DNA of 64,000 bases from Halopelagius inordinatus (lineage in GTDB: Archaea; Halobacteriota; Halobacteria; Halobacteriales; Haloferacaceae). The stretch is taken from positions 434,001 to 498,000 of the forward strand of contig NZ_FOOQ01000002.1 in assembly GCF_900113245.1 (NCBI RefSeq). Reading direction: 5' to 3'. The position numbers and the translations under genes are program-made. Positions 50,550-59,283 of this stretch are shown one piece after another. Position 1 is the stretch's first letter. Every line of letters begins with the position of its first letter. The notes beneath the pieces are model-generated. The model did not search any database, had not been told where the DNA came from, and saw nothing but the letters and a program-made list of their open reading frames with translations.

Positions 50550-50635
50550 ACTGTGTCGTCGTCGGCCCTCCGGATAAAAGAAGGCGGCCCGGCTGTGAGT
50601 TACCGGCGCACCAGCGGTGACGACGCCGCCCCGCC

Positions 50636-51571
50636 TCAGCGTTCGAACGCGACGCCCGTGCGGTCCTCCGAGAGGTCCCAGAGTCGGCGGGCGTCGTCCT
50701 CGTCGTGAGACAGGTCGCTGGACTCGACTTTCCCCGGGTAGCCGCGCATGCCCATCAGTCCGGTCGGGCCGACGTAGTCGCCGCCTTCCACGTCGTCCGC
50801 GGTGGCGGCGTACAGCATCGGGAGCGACCCCATCTCGGCGCTCTGGGCGACGACGGCGTTGGCGACGCGCATCGCCGCGAGGCGGAGTTTCGACCCGGAC
50901 ATCTCCGGGCCGCGTCGCTGGAGGTTCGTCGCGGCGTATCCGGGGTGACAGCCGACGCTCGTCACCTCGTCGATTCCGCCGGAGTCGAGTCGTCGCTGTA
51001 ACTCGTAGGCGAAGAGCAGGTTCGACAGTTTGCTCTGGGCGTACGCCTCCCACTCGTCGTATCCGTCTTCGCCGTCGATGTCGTCGAAGTCCATCTCGCC
51101 GTTCTCGTGGACTCCGCTCGACTGGGTGACGACGCGCGACTCGCCCGACGACTCCCGAAGGGCGTCGAAGAGGAGTCCGGTGAGCGCGAAGTGGCCGAGG
51201 TGGTTGACGCCGAACTGCATCTCGTACCCCTGCTCCGTCTCTCGGCGGGGTATCGCCATCACGCCCGCGTTGTTACAGAGGACGTCCAGCGCCCCGAACT
51301 CCTCGTCGAACGTCTCCGCGAACGCGCGCACCGAGTCCAGGTCCGCGAGGTCCAGTTCTCCGAGCGTGAGCGACGCCGCCGGAACCTCGTCTCGAACGCC
51401 CCGCATCGCCTCGCGCCCGCGTTCTCGACTCCGACAGGCCATGACGACGTGTGCGCCCTTCCGAGCGAACGCCTTCGTCGCCTCGAACCCCAGACCGCTG
51501 TTTGCGCCCGTGACGACGACTCGACTACCGGAGAGGTCCGGCATCTCCGCCGCTGTCCACTCGCTTGACAT
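50636..51571 (-). CDS. short-chain dehydrogenase/reductase (retinol/protochlorophyllide reductase-like)
   Basis: A 311-aa SDR. The cofactor motif TGANSGLGFE is near residue 20, then NNAGVM (about 100), the active-site Ser in VTQSSGVHENG and the YxxxK pair in EAYAQSKLSN. A C-terminal extension is rich in Arg/Asp. NADP preference is suggested by CRSRERGREA after strand 2. Substrate unknown. Start MSSEWTAAEMPDLSG is used; the longer frame is Arg-rich and unlike the family. Confidence 0.9.
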   Translation of the reverse strand: MSSEWTAAEMPDLSGSRVVVTGANSGLGFEATKAFARKGAHVVMACRSRERGREAMRGVRDEVPAASLTLGELDLADLDSVRAFAETFDEEFGALDVLCNNAGVMAIPRRETEQGYEMQFGVNHLGHFALTGLLFDALRESSGESRVVTQSSGVHENGEMDFDDIDGEDGYDEWEAYAQSKLSNLLFAYELQRRLDSGGIDEVTSVGCHPGYAATNLQRRGPEMSGSKLRLAAMRVANAVVAQSAEMGSLPMLYAATADDVEGGDYVGPTGLMGMRGYPGKVESSDLSHDEDDARRLWDLSEDRTGVAFER

Positions 51572-51632
51572 ATCCCGGCGTACGGTCCGAAGCGGGTAAA
51601 GGGCCGTGGAGGCAGCAATACGGGTCTCGGGG

Positions 51633-52520
51633 CTACGTTCGCGTGACGCTGGTCTGCATGCCTTCGGAGTTGAACGCGCGTCCGACTCCCTCGTCGTCGA
51701 GGACGATGACGCCCGCCTCCGAGCCGGTGAGTTCGCCGAACTCCGCGATGGCCGTCTCCGCCGCCGTCTGGGCGTCGAGTCCGCGTTCGAGATGCCGAAC
51801 CGCCCGCCGAGAGAGCGTCGTCTTCGCGATGTCCTCGCCCGCGCCCGTCGCGGACGCACCGCCCGCGGCGGAGGCGTAAAAGCCCGATCCGATCTGGGGC
51901 ACGTCGCCGACGCGGCCCGCGAGAGCGAACCACCGGCCGCCCGTCGAGGTGGCGGCGGCGAAGTCGTCTCCGTCGAAGGCGACGGCCCCGACGGTGTCGT
52001 GGTCCGAGAGGTCAGCCTCGTCCGTCGGGTCGGCGGTCGTCTCGCCGAACCGCGCGTCCAACCACGCGAGGTGGTCCCGCGTCGACCCCTCCGGCGGGTC
52101 GGCGTCTTCCCACCGCTCTCGCGTCTCCGTCGTAAACAGGTCCGCGTCCGTCTCGATGCCGAAGTCCGCCGCGAAATCGACGGCCGGGTCGCCCGCGACG
52201 AGGACGTGCGGCGTCTCCTCCATCACCCCGCGGGCGACGGAGACGGCGTGTTCGACGCCGGCCATCCCCGCGGCGGCACCCGCCTCTCTGTCACTCGTCA
52301 TCACGCCGGCGTCGGTCCGAACGACGCCGTCGGACTGGACCGCGCCGCCGACGCCCGCGTTGAACGCCGGGTCCGTCTCCAGCACTCGGACGGCCGCCTC
52401 GACGGCGTCGACGGGGGTTTCGGCCCCCGCGCCCGCGTTCGCCGCCTCGTCGAGCGTCTCCTGTCGCGGTTCCGGTTCGTCCGGGACGCCGCCCGCACCA
52501 CCGTGGACGATTACTCGCAT
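51633..52520 (-). CDS. isoaspartyl peptidase/L-asparaginase (Ntn hydrolase)
   Basis: A 295-aa Ntn hydrolase precursor. It begins MRVIVHGGAGG, with the family motifs PAFNAGVGGAVQSDG and a self-cleavage site before Thr in DHDTVGAVAFD (about residue 174), giving the alpha and beta chains. GGRWFALAGRVGDVPQIGSGFYA and GEDI are the substrate-site regions of the beta chain. Function: hydrolysis of isoaspartyl dipeptides and asparagine. Divergent to the MBL-like gene. Confidence 0.93.
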   Translation of the reverse strand: MRVIVHGGAGGVPDEPEPRQETLDEAANAGAGAETPVDAVEAAVRVLETDPAFNAGVGGAVQSDGVVRTDAGVMTSDREAGAAAGMAGVEHAVSVARGVMEETPHVLVAGDPAVDFAADFGIETDADLFTTETRERWEDADPPEGSTRDHLAWLDARFGETTADPTDEADLSDHDTVGAVAFDGDDFAAATSTGGRWFALAGRVGDVPQIGSGFYASAAGGASATGAGEDIAKTTLSRRAVRHLERGLDAQTAAETAIAEFGELTGSEAGVIVLDDEGVGRAFNSEGMQTSVTRT

Positions 52521-52644
52521 GGTCGAGGCTGCGACTCCCCGGAGAAAAGTCGTGCCGGTATCGGACGACGCCGCGGGGACGGTCGGTGGAACTACTCGAC
52601 GACTCACCGAAAGAGACACCGGCCGGGGCGGCGAGCGTCCGGGT

Positions 52645-53352
52645 ATGTCGATGTACGACCGTTCCTCGCCCACCGGCCTCGAAGCGGTAGACGAGTGGGA
52701 CGGCGGCGTCGGATGGCTTCCGCACCCCGAGGAGGACGGACGGCGGGCGTGTCACGCCCTCCGGGGATCGAACGGGGGCGTCTGGCTGTTCGACCCCATC
52801 GACGCGCCGGGCGTCGACGAACTCGTCTGTGACCTCGGAACCGTCGTCGGCGTCGCAGTCTGCTCGAACTGGCACGCCCGCGACGCGGGTGTATTTGCCC
52901 GGCGCCACGACGTTCCGGTCTACGTTCCGCGGTGGATGGACCGCATCGAGGAGCGAATCGACGCGAGAGTCCGGCGGTACGACGGCGAACTCGGCGACTC
53001 CGGGTTCCGAATCAGCCGCCTCGACCCGCTCCCGGGGTGGCGCGAAGCCGTCGCCTACCGCGAGAGCGACGGCACGCTCTACGTGCCGGACGTGGTGAGT
53101 TCGGCGAAGGGAACGCCCGTCGGCGAGGAACGGGTCGGTCTCTTTCTGACCGCACGCCTGTTCCCGCCGCGAGAGACGTTCACCGAGTTCGACCCAGAGC
53201 GAATCCTCTTCGGGCACGGGACGGGCTGTTTCGAGGACGCGTCCGCCGCCTTGGACCGCGCTCTCGACGGGTCGCGGCGACGGTTTCCGCGGGCACTTCT
53301 CCGAAACGGACCCGAGCAGTTGCGCGCACTCGTCGGCGCGGTTCGCGACTGA
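52645..53352 (+). CDS. MBL-like protein of unknown function, 235 aa
   Basis: A soluble protein with a layout like metallo-beta-lactamase proteins: GGVWLFDPIDAPGVDEL (first sheet), VGVAVCSNWHARDAGVFARRHDVPVYVP in place of HxHxDH, and ILFGHGTGCFEDA near the end. The canonical metal ligands are only partly present (a single WHARDAG where SHxHxDH is expected), so it may be an inactive derivative. I cannot name a function. Two nearby ATGs (52645 and 52651) are equally plausible. Confidence 0.65.
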   Translation: MSMYDRSSPTGLEAVDEWDGGVGWLPHPEEDGRRACHALRGSNGGVWLFDPIDAPGVDELVCDLGTVVGVAVCSNWHARDAGVFARRHDVPVYVPRWMDRIEERIDARVRRYDGELGDSGFRISRLDPLPGWREAVAYRESDGTLYVPDVVSSAKGTPVGEERVGLFLTARLFPPRETFTEFDPERILFGHGTGCFEDASAALDRALDGSRRRFPRALLRNGPEQLRALVGAVRD

Positions 53353-53539
53353 CCGGCGGGGAGAGGCGGCGACGCCGACGGGTCGCGACGGCGAGAGAAT
53401 CCGCGGGTTCCGGACTCCGACCCGATAGCGAGATATCGTGACAGACGCTCCCACGCCGCCGTGAGACCGGTTTCGTCTCCCGCCGTTCGAGCCGATAACG
53501 GTAGCACTTTACGCTCGGTGGGGAAACAGGGGATTGTTC

Positions 53540-54802
53540 ATGAGCTACGACAAAATCGAGGCCCCCGAGTCGGGGGAGAAGATTACGCTCGCCGACGAGG
53601 AGACCGGTGAGCTGGCGGTTCCGGACAACCCCATCGTCCCCATCATCCACGGCGACGGTATCGGCACGGACGTCGGTCCCGCCGCACAGAAGGTGCTCGA
53701 GGCGGCCGCGGAAGCGACCGGCCGTTCCATCGAGTGGCTCCGCGTCTACGCCGGCGAATCCGCTCGCCAGAAGTACGACGAGAACCTGCCCGAGGACACG
53801 GTGCAGGCCATCAAGGACCACCGCGTAGCTATCAAAGGCCCGCTGACGACGCCCGTCGGCGCCGGGTTCCGTTCGCTGAACGTCGCGCTCCGTCAGAAGC
53901 TCGACCTCTACGCGAACGTCCGTCCGACCTACCACATCGACGGCGTCCCCTCGCCGGTCAAGAGCCCGGAAGCGATGGATATGGTGTTCTTCCGCGAGAA
54001 CACGGAGGACGTCTACGCCGGCATCGAGTGGGAGGCCGGAACCGACGACGTACAGCAGGTAAAGCAGTTCCTCGCAGACGAGATGGACGTCGGCGACAAG
54101 CTTCACGACGGCCCCATCGGTATCGGCGTCAAGCCCATCACCGAGTTCGGCACGAAGCGTCTCGTCCGCCAGTCCATCGAGTACGCCCTCGAAAACGACC
54201 GCGACTCCGTCACGCTCGTCCACAAGGGTAACATCATGAAGTTCACCGAGGGCGCGTTCCGCGACTGGGGCTACGAACTCGCAGAGGAGGAGTTCGGCGA
54301 CGTCACCATCACCGAGGACGAACTTTGGGAGGAGTACGACGGCGAGAAGCCCGAGGACAAACTCGTCGTCAAGGACCGCATCGCGGACAACATGCTCCAG
54401 CAGCTTCTCACCCGGACGGACCAGTACGACGTCATCGCCACGATGAACCTCAACGGCGACTACATGTCCGACGCCGCGGGCGCCCAAATCGGCGGCCTCG
54501 GTATCGCGCCGGGCGCGAACTTCGGCGACGGTCTCTGTCTCGCAGAGCCCGTTCACGGCTCTGCGCCCAAGTACGCGGGCGAGGACAAGGTGAACCCGAC
54601 GGCGATGATTCTCTCGGGCCGCCTCATGTTCGAGTACATGGGCTGGAACGACGCCGGCGCACTCATCCGCGACGCCGTAGAGGAGACCATCTCCTCGGGC
54701 GACGTGACGTACGACCTCGAACGGCAGATCGAAGGCGGCAACAAGCTTGCCACCTCCGAGTTCGCCGACAAGGTCGTCGAGAACATCAACGAGTTAGCCT
54801 AG
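53540..54802 (+). CDS. icd: isocitrate dehydrogenase (NADP type)
   Basis: A 420-aa TCA-cycle enzyme producing 2-oxoglutarate. The sequence follows haloarchaeal Icd throughout: IPIIHGDGIGTDVGPAA style start (here VPIIHGDGIGTDVG), the phosphate loop FRSLNVALRQKLDLYANVRP, FRENTEDVYAGIEW, catalytic Tyr/Lys region KGNIMKFTEGAFRDW, NLNGDYMSDAAAQ-like metal strand (NLNGDYMSDAAGAQIGGLG) and EPVHGSAPKYAGEDKVNP. ATG at 53540 chosen, since MSYDKIEAP is the usual start; a TTG two codons earlier is not needed. CTTTAC box A about 27 nt before. Confidence 0.97.
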   Translation: MSYDKIEAPESGEKITLADEETGELAVPDNPIVPIIHGDGIGTDVGPAAQKVLEAAAEATGRSIEWLRVYAGESARQKYDENLPEDTVQAIKDHRVAIKGPLTTPVGAGFRSLNVALRQKLDLYANVRPTYHIDGVPSPVKSPEAMDMVFFRENTEDVYAGIEWEAGTDDVQQVKQFLADEMDVGDKLHDGPIGIGVKPITEFGTKRLVRQSIEYALENDRDSVTLVHKGNIMKFTEGAFRDWGYELAEEEFGDVTITEDELWEEYDGEKPEDKLVVKDRIADNMLQQLLTRTDQYDVIATMNLNGDYMSDAAGAQIGGLGIAPGANFGDGLCLAEPVHGSAPKYAGEDKVNPTAMILSGRLMFEYMGWNDAGALIRDAVEETISSGDVTYDLERQIEGGNKLATSEFADKVVENINELA

Positions 54803-54921
54803 GCGAACTCGTTGAGCAGCCAGAAATATCGGATTTCTGGCGACGTTCGCGAATTGGCGTACGCCGATTCGCGGGCCTACCGGGCTTCGCTCGGTACCGA
54901 CGAAACAGTCGCTCGATTTTT
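54787..54921 (+). repeat. array of stem-loops at and after the icd stop codon
   Basis: Successive hairpins: 54787-54795 with 54806-54814 (9 bp, enclosing the stop codon and a GCCTAGGC palindrome); 54819-54827 with 54833-54841 (9 bp, ATCGG loop); 54848-54859 with 54862-54873 (12 bp with one T.G); 54878-54885 with 54889-54896 (8 bp with one wobble, TTC loop); 54898-54901 with 54908-54911 (4 bp). A T5 run follows at 54917-54921. Probably the terminator and stability region of icd; nothing else is encoded up to the cupin gene. Confidence 0.75.
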
Positions 54922-54949
54922 CGTTCCCTCTCGACGCGGAGTCGCGCGG

Positions 54950-55303
54950 TTACTCGTCGCCCCAGTCGGCGGCGATGCGAGGCGGACTGAAGATATCGAC
55001 GCCCTCGACGGTCACGTCGCCGCGGTTCTCCGCGCCGTGCGTCTCGTGGGCCGCGAGAGCGAAGGAGTCGCCCTCGCGGACGACTACCTCTGTCGGGTCC
55101 TCACCGTCACCGACGAGGAAGGTGAGTTCGCCGGAGACGACGTATCCGACCTGTTCCTGTTCGTGACTGTGCGTCGGAACCGTCGCGCCGGGTTCGATGG
55201 CGAACCGTTGGACGTTCATCCCCTCGGTTCGCGCGAGGACGGAGAGTCCGACGCCCGACACCGGTTCGACCGACTCCACGTCGTCTGTTGAGACGCGTTC
55301 CAT
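54950..55303 (-). CDS. single-domain cupin
   Basis: A 117-aa cupin. Motif 1 reads GATVPTHSHEQEQVGYVVSGEL (metal His, His, Glu) and motif 2 has REGDSFALAAHETHG. Such small cupins bind a metal and act as isomerases or dioxygenases, or as stress sensors; specificity unknown. Leaderless: CTTAAG box A about 25 nt upstream of the ATG. Convergent with icd. Confidence 0.88.
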   Translation of the reverse strand: MERVSTDDVESVEPVSGVGLSVLARTEGMNVQRFAIEPGATVPTHSHEQEQVGYVVSGELTFLVGDGEDPTEVVVREGDSFALAAHETHGAENRGDVTVEGVDIFSPPRIAADWGDE

Positions 55304-55399
55304 GCGAGAGAGTCACAGCCGTGGGCCTTAAGCGTCGGGAAGGCGGCGACGTCGCGGGCGCGAAGCAACATTCAAACCGGACGGCGCGGAAGCGACGGT

Positions 55400-55933
55400 A
55401 TGTACGCCGTGGTCGGGTGCAACGAGTGCGGGAACATGTGGCTGCTCTCTGACCCCCGCGCCCAGAAGTCGGCGAACTGTCCCCGGTGCGGAAAGACTCA
55501 CCGGACGAAGAAGCTTCGCCGGTTCGCGGAAGAGGACGACAGAGAGGCGGCACGGCAGGCGCGGGCGGCCCTGTTGGCGAAGAAACAGGGAAACAGCGAG
55601 GCGTTCGCGGAGACGGCTCACGTCGCCGACATGGAGAGACTCGTCGAGGAGTCCGGCATCGGCGACGCGGAGTATCTGGAGGGTTCCGGCCTCGACGCGG
55701 ACGCCGTAGACGAGGCGGGCGAACGCGCGACGGCGGGGACGCAGACGAAATCTCCGAACCGCGTCGACGCGGTGAAAGACGCCCTCCGCGAGGGTGACCG
55801 ACCGACCGAAGACGAGGTGGCCGCGTACGCCGAATCACAGGGTATCGACGGCGAGACGGCGCGCGACGTGTTGGACCGACTCGTGCGGCGCGGCGACGCC
55901 TCCGAGTCGCGCGGGCGGTACCGACTCCTCTGA
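55400..55933 (+). CDS. zinc-ribbon plus winged-helix protein (DUF5817-like)
   Basis: A 177-aa protein. N-terminal zinc ribbon with CNECG (7-11) and CPRCGKTH (28-35), a charged coiled region (about 40-75), and a C-terminal winged-helix-like part (about 120-177) ending GRYRLL. The architecture is that of the haloarchaeal DUF5817 proteins, as far as I recall. The combination suggests nucleic-acid binding and perhaps transcription or replication control; unproven. Divergent from the cupin gene across 96 bp. Confidence 0.8.
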   Translation: MYAVVGCNECGNMWLLSDPRAQKSANCPRCGKTHRTKKLRRFAEEDDREAARQARAALLAKKQGNSEAFAETAHVADMERLVEESGIGDAEYLEGSGLDADAVDEAGERATAGTQTKSPNRVDAVKDALREGDRPTEDEVAAYAESQGIDGETARDVLDRLVRRGDASESRGRYRLL

Positions 55934-56038
55934 GTCCGCACAGCGCGTGCGTCGGAGCCGCAAAGAGCACAGCGGAAAGGCGACGCGTCCCGGCGACGGA
56001 GCGAAACGCTTTGCTCCCCTCGCCGCCGACGTGCCGTC

Positions 56039-56398
56039 ATGAGCGACGCACGGGCCGCAGCCTACGCCGCGCGAACCGTCCGCGGACTCGTCTTTTCACT
56101 CTTCGTCGGCGGGGCCGTCGCCGCAGTCGCGGCCAGGTGGTTCGTCGTCGCGGGCGGGGCCTTTCTCGCGGGCTACACCGTTCTCGCCACCGCCGCCGTC
56201 GTCCACGGCCAGCGTCGCCGGGGACTCGGCCTCTCTCTCACCGGCGTCGGCTGGCTTCTGACCGCAGTCGGCGTCTCTCTCGGACTCTCGACGCCGACGG
56301 GGACGCCGCCGTTCGTCGTCGGGGTGGCGCTTCTCGTCGTCGGAACCGCCGCGTTAGTGCGACCGCTCGAACGGTTGGGAATCGGGACGTCGGCGTGA
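56039..56398 (+). CDS. haloarchaeal membrane protein, 119 aa
   Basis: Four helices fill most of the protein (about 14-33, 36-54, 62-80, 88-106). N-terminus soluble and Ala-rich, C-terminus short and polar. No family recognised. The gene ends 13 bp before the convergent end of hmgA. Confidence 0.7.
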   Translation: MSDARAAAYAARTVRGLVFSLFVGGAVAAVAARWFVVAGGAFLAGYTVLATAAVVHGQRRRGLGLSLTGVGWLLTAVGVSLGLSTPTGTPPFVVGVALLVVGTAALVRPLERLGIGTSA

Positions 56399-56411
56399 GA
56401 ACCCGCGCCCG

Positions 56412-57647
56412 TCAGCGCCCGAGGTCCGAGTGAGCGCTGGAGAGATGCCGCGACGCGAGTGCGGAGAGAAGCGACAGTTCGCCCGCCAGCGACCCCACAG
56501 CGATAGACTCGGCGAGAGCGTCCGCGTTCGACCCCGGAGGGTCGCCGCCGCCGCGGAGTCCGAGGACGTCTAACCCCTCGGCCTGCGTCGGGAGTTTCGT
56601 CCCGCCGCCGACGGTTCCGACTTCGAGACTGGCGAGAGAGACAGAGACGTAGAGGCCGTCCTCTCTGACTTCGGCGGTGGTGATGGCGTTGGCCCCTTCG
56701 ACCACCTGCGCCGCGTCCTGTCCCGTCGCGAGGAACATCGCGGCGACGACGTTCGCGACGTGGGCGTTGAAGCCGAGACTCGCGGCCTTCGCCGACCCGA
56801 CGAGGTTCTTCCGCGTGTTCAGTTCCGCGACGGCCTCCGGCGTCGTGTGGAGTCGGTCTTCGACCACCTCGCGGGGGATGCGGACGTCCGCGCTGACGGT
56901 TCGGCCGCGCCCCTCGACGGCGTTGATGGCGGCGGGTTTCTTGTCCGAACAGAGGTTGCCCGAGAGGGCGACGAGTTCGGCTTCGGTCTCGGCTTCGACC
57001 ACGTCGCAGGCCGCCTCGGTGGCGATGGTGGCCATGTTCATCCCCATCGCGTCCTTGGTGTCGTATCTGAATCGCAGGTAGACGGAGTTGCCGACGACGT
57101 ACGGTGTCACCTCCCGCAGTTCGCCGTGACTCGTCGTCGATTCGGCGGCCTCGGCGAGAGCGTCCCTGTTGTCGCGGACCCACTCGACGAGCGCTTCCGC
57201 CTCCACCACGTCGGCGACGCGGAAGACGGGCGCGCGGGTCATCCCCGACTTGAGGACGCGCGCGGACGCGCCGCCAGCGGCGTTCAACACCGAACACCCG
57301 CGGTTGACGCTCGCCAAGAGCGCGCCTTCCGTCGTCGCGAGCGGGAGATATCGTTCGCCGTCGAGTTCGCCGCCGTCTACCCGGACCGGTCCGGCGACGC
57401 CGAGGGGAACCTGCACCGCGCCGACCATGTTCTCGATGTTCGCGTCCGCATCCTCGGCCGGGAAGGCGTAGTCGCCGACGGAATCGAGCGACGCGCCCGA
57501 GGCGTCTTCGACGAGGATTCGACGGGCGGCCGCCGCCGTGTCGGCGTCGGCGTGCTCTTCTAACTCGTGCAGTCGCAGTTCGCCGTCGCGGACGCGTTCG
57601 GCGAGGGCCGCCGCGTCCCCGGTGGCGGAGTCCGTCTCGTCGGTCAT
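56412..57647 (-). CDS. hmgA: 3-hydroxy-3-methylglutaryl-CoA reductase
   Basis: A 411-aa class I enzyme reducing HMG-CoA to mevalonate with NADPH, the committed step to archaeal isoprenoid lipids. Motifs: ENMVGAVQVPLGVAGP, the catalytic Glu in TTEGALLASVNRG, DAMGMNMATI (NADP binding), SDKKPAAIN (catalytic Lys), GQDAAQVVEGANAITT, GTVGGGT, and the C-terminal His in SRHLSSAH. Length and motifs are normal for haloarchaea. Divergent from the amidohydrolase; both promoters share about 100 bp. Confidence 0.97.
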   Translation of the reverse strand: MTDETDSATGDAAALAERVRDGELRLHELEEHADADTAAAARRILVEDASGASLDSVGDYAFPAEDADANIENMVGAVQVPLGVAGPVRVDGGELDGERYLPLATTEGALLASVNRGCSVLNAAGGASARVLKSGMTRAPVFRVADVVEAEALVEWVRDNRDALAEAAESTTSHGELREVTPYVVGNSVYLRFRYDTKDAMGMNMATIATEAACDVVEAETEAELVALSGNLCSDKKPAAINAVEGRGRTVSADVRIPREVVEDRLHTTPEAVAELNTRKNLVGSAKAASLGFNAHVANVVAAMFLATGQDAAQVVEGANAITTAEVREDGLYVSVSLASLEVGTVGGGTKLPTQAEGLDVLGLRGGGDPPGSNADALAESIAVGSLAGELSLLSALASRHLSSAHSDLGR

Positions 57648-57747
57648 GTCCCCTCGTTTCCCGGCGGCCGTCCTAACAGTTACCCATTGGGCGGGTCGTC
57701 GCGGTCCATCCCCAACCGTTTTGGCCGCGGCCGTCGCCACGTCGCAC

Positions 57748-59280
57748 ATGACAGACGCCGCGGACCTCGTTCTCCTCGACGGAGCGGTCCACACCCTCGC
57801 GAATCCGGACGAGACGCACGAGGCGGTGGCCGTCCGCGACGGCCGAATCGTCCGCCTCGGGAGTTCCTACGACGTGTCGTTTCTCGTCGGTACCGAGACG
57901 GAGACGATAGAACTCGACGGGCGCGTCGTCCTCCCCGGCTTCGTCGACGCTCACACGCACCTCCCGATGGTCGGGCGGTCGCTCGTCCACGCCGACCTCT
58001 CGGGCGCGTCGGGTCCCGACGAGTGCGTCGAACGACTCCGCGCGAGGGCAGAAGCGACGGACGACGAGTGGGTGCTCGGCTTCGGCTACGACGAGAGTGC
58101 GTGGGACGACGCGCGGTACCTCACGCGCGCGGAGTTGGACGCCGTCTCCGACGACCGACCGGTCGCCGCCTTCCGCGAGGACATGCACGTCGCGTCGGTC
58201 AACGGCGTCGCCCTCGACAGACACGCCGCGGAGATGCCCGCAGACGACGTGCGACGGGAGAGCGGTGACCCGACGGGCGTCCTCGTCGAGGAGGCGGTGG
58301 ACGTGCTGTACGAGGAGATAGAACCCGACGAGGCGGAGATGGAGCGACTCGTCCGGGCCGCACAGGCGCACGCGAACGAACGCGGCGTGACCGGAATCCA
58401 CGACATGGTCCGGAAGTCTTACGCGCCCGCGGTGTACCGAAATCTGGACCGGTCGGACGAGTTGACGCTTCGGGTCCGCATCAACTACTGGTCGGACCAC
58501 CTCGACTCGCTACTCGACGTCGGCGTGCGGACGAACCACGGAAACGGGATGGTCCGCGCGGGCGCCATCAAGACGTACACCGACGGCAGTTTCGGCGGGC
58601 GGACGGCGAAACTCACAGAGCCGTACGACGACGCGCCCGACGAGACGGGCCAGTGGGTCGTCGCCCCCGACGAACTCGAAGCGCTCGTCGAACGGGCCGA
58701 CGAGGCGGGCCTGCAGGTGTCGGCCCACGCCATCGGCGACGCGGCGGTGAACGCCGTCCTCGACGCCTACGAGGCCTGCGGGGACCCCGGCGAGTCGAGA
58801 CACCGCGTCGAACACGCGGAACTGACCGACGACGAGACGGTCGAACGCATCGCCGAACTCGGCGTCGTCGCATCGGTACAGCCGAACTTCCTGAAGTGGG
58901 CCGGAGAGGGCGGCCTCTACGAGTCGCGCATCGGCGAGAGGCGGACGGAGACGAACCGCTACGGAGCGCTCCGGTCTGCGGGCGTTCCCCTCGCGTTCGG
59001 GAGCGACTGCATGCCGTTGGACCCGCTTCTCGGCGTCCACCACGCGGTGAACGCGCCCCACGAGGACCAACGACTCGACGTGACCGAGGCTCTCCGAGCG
59101 TACACGTCGGGGGCGGCCTACGCCGGATTCGACGAGGGCCGCATCGGCACGGTCGAATCCGGGACGGCGGCCGACCTCGCCGTCTTAGAGGAGTCGCCGT
59201 GGGACCGACCGAACCGCATCCGCGACATCGACGTGGCGGCCACCGTCGTCGGCGGAACCGTCGTCTACGACGGGCGCTGA
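57748..59280 (+). CDS. YtcJ-like amidohydrolase
   Basis: A 510-aa amidohydrolase, paralogue of the one at 33948-35513. HxH in VDAHTHLPMVG (about residue 70), FGYDESAWDDAR, IKTYTDGSFGG, QVSAHAIGDAA, HRVEHAEL, SVQPNFLKWAGEGG and FGSDCMPLDPL. Complete and probably active; substrate unknown. Apart from the first metal motif, the two paralogues differ through most of the sequence. Own promoter (CCGTTTTGG) before the ATG. Convergent with the histidine kinase. Confidence 0.9.
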   Translation: MTDAADLVLLDGAVHTLANPDETHEAVAVRDGRIVRLGSSYDVSFLVGTETETIELDGRVVLPGFVDAHTHLPMVGRSLVHADLSGASGPDECVERLRARAEATDDEWVLGFGYDESAWDDARYLTRAELDAVSDDRPVAAFREDMHVASVNGVALDRHAAEMPADDVRRESGDPTGVLVEEAVDVLYEEIEPDEAEMERLVRAAQAHANERGVTGIHDMVRKSYAPAVYRNLDRSDELTLRVRINYWSDHLDSLLDVGVRTNHGNGMVRAGAIKTYTDGSFGGRTAKLTEPYDDAPDETGQWVVAPDELEALVERADEAGLQVSAHAIGDAAVNAVLDAYEACGDPGESRHRVEHAELTDDETVERIAELGVVASVQPNFLKWAGEGGLYESRIGERRTETNRYGALRSAGVPLAFGSDCMPLDPLLGVHHAVNAPHEDQRLDVTEALRAYTSGAAYAGFDEGRIGTVESGTAADLAVLEESPWDRPNRIRDIDVAATVVGGTVVYDGR

Positions 59281-59283
59281 GCG

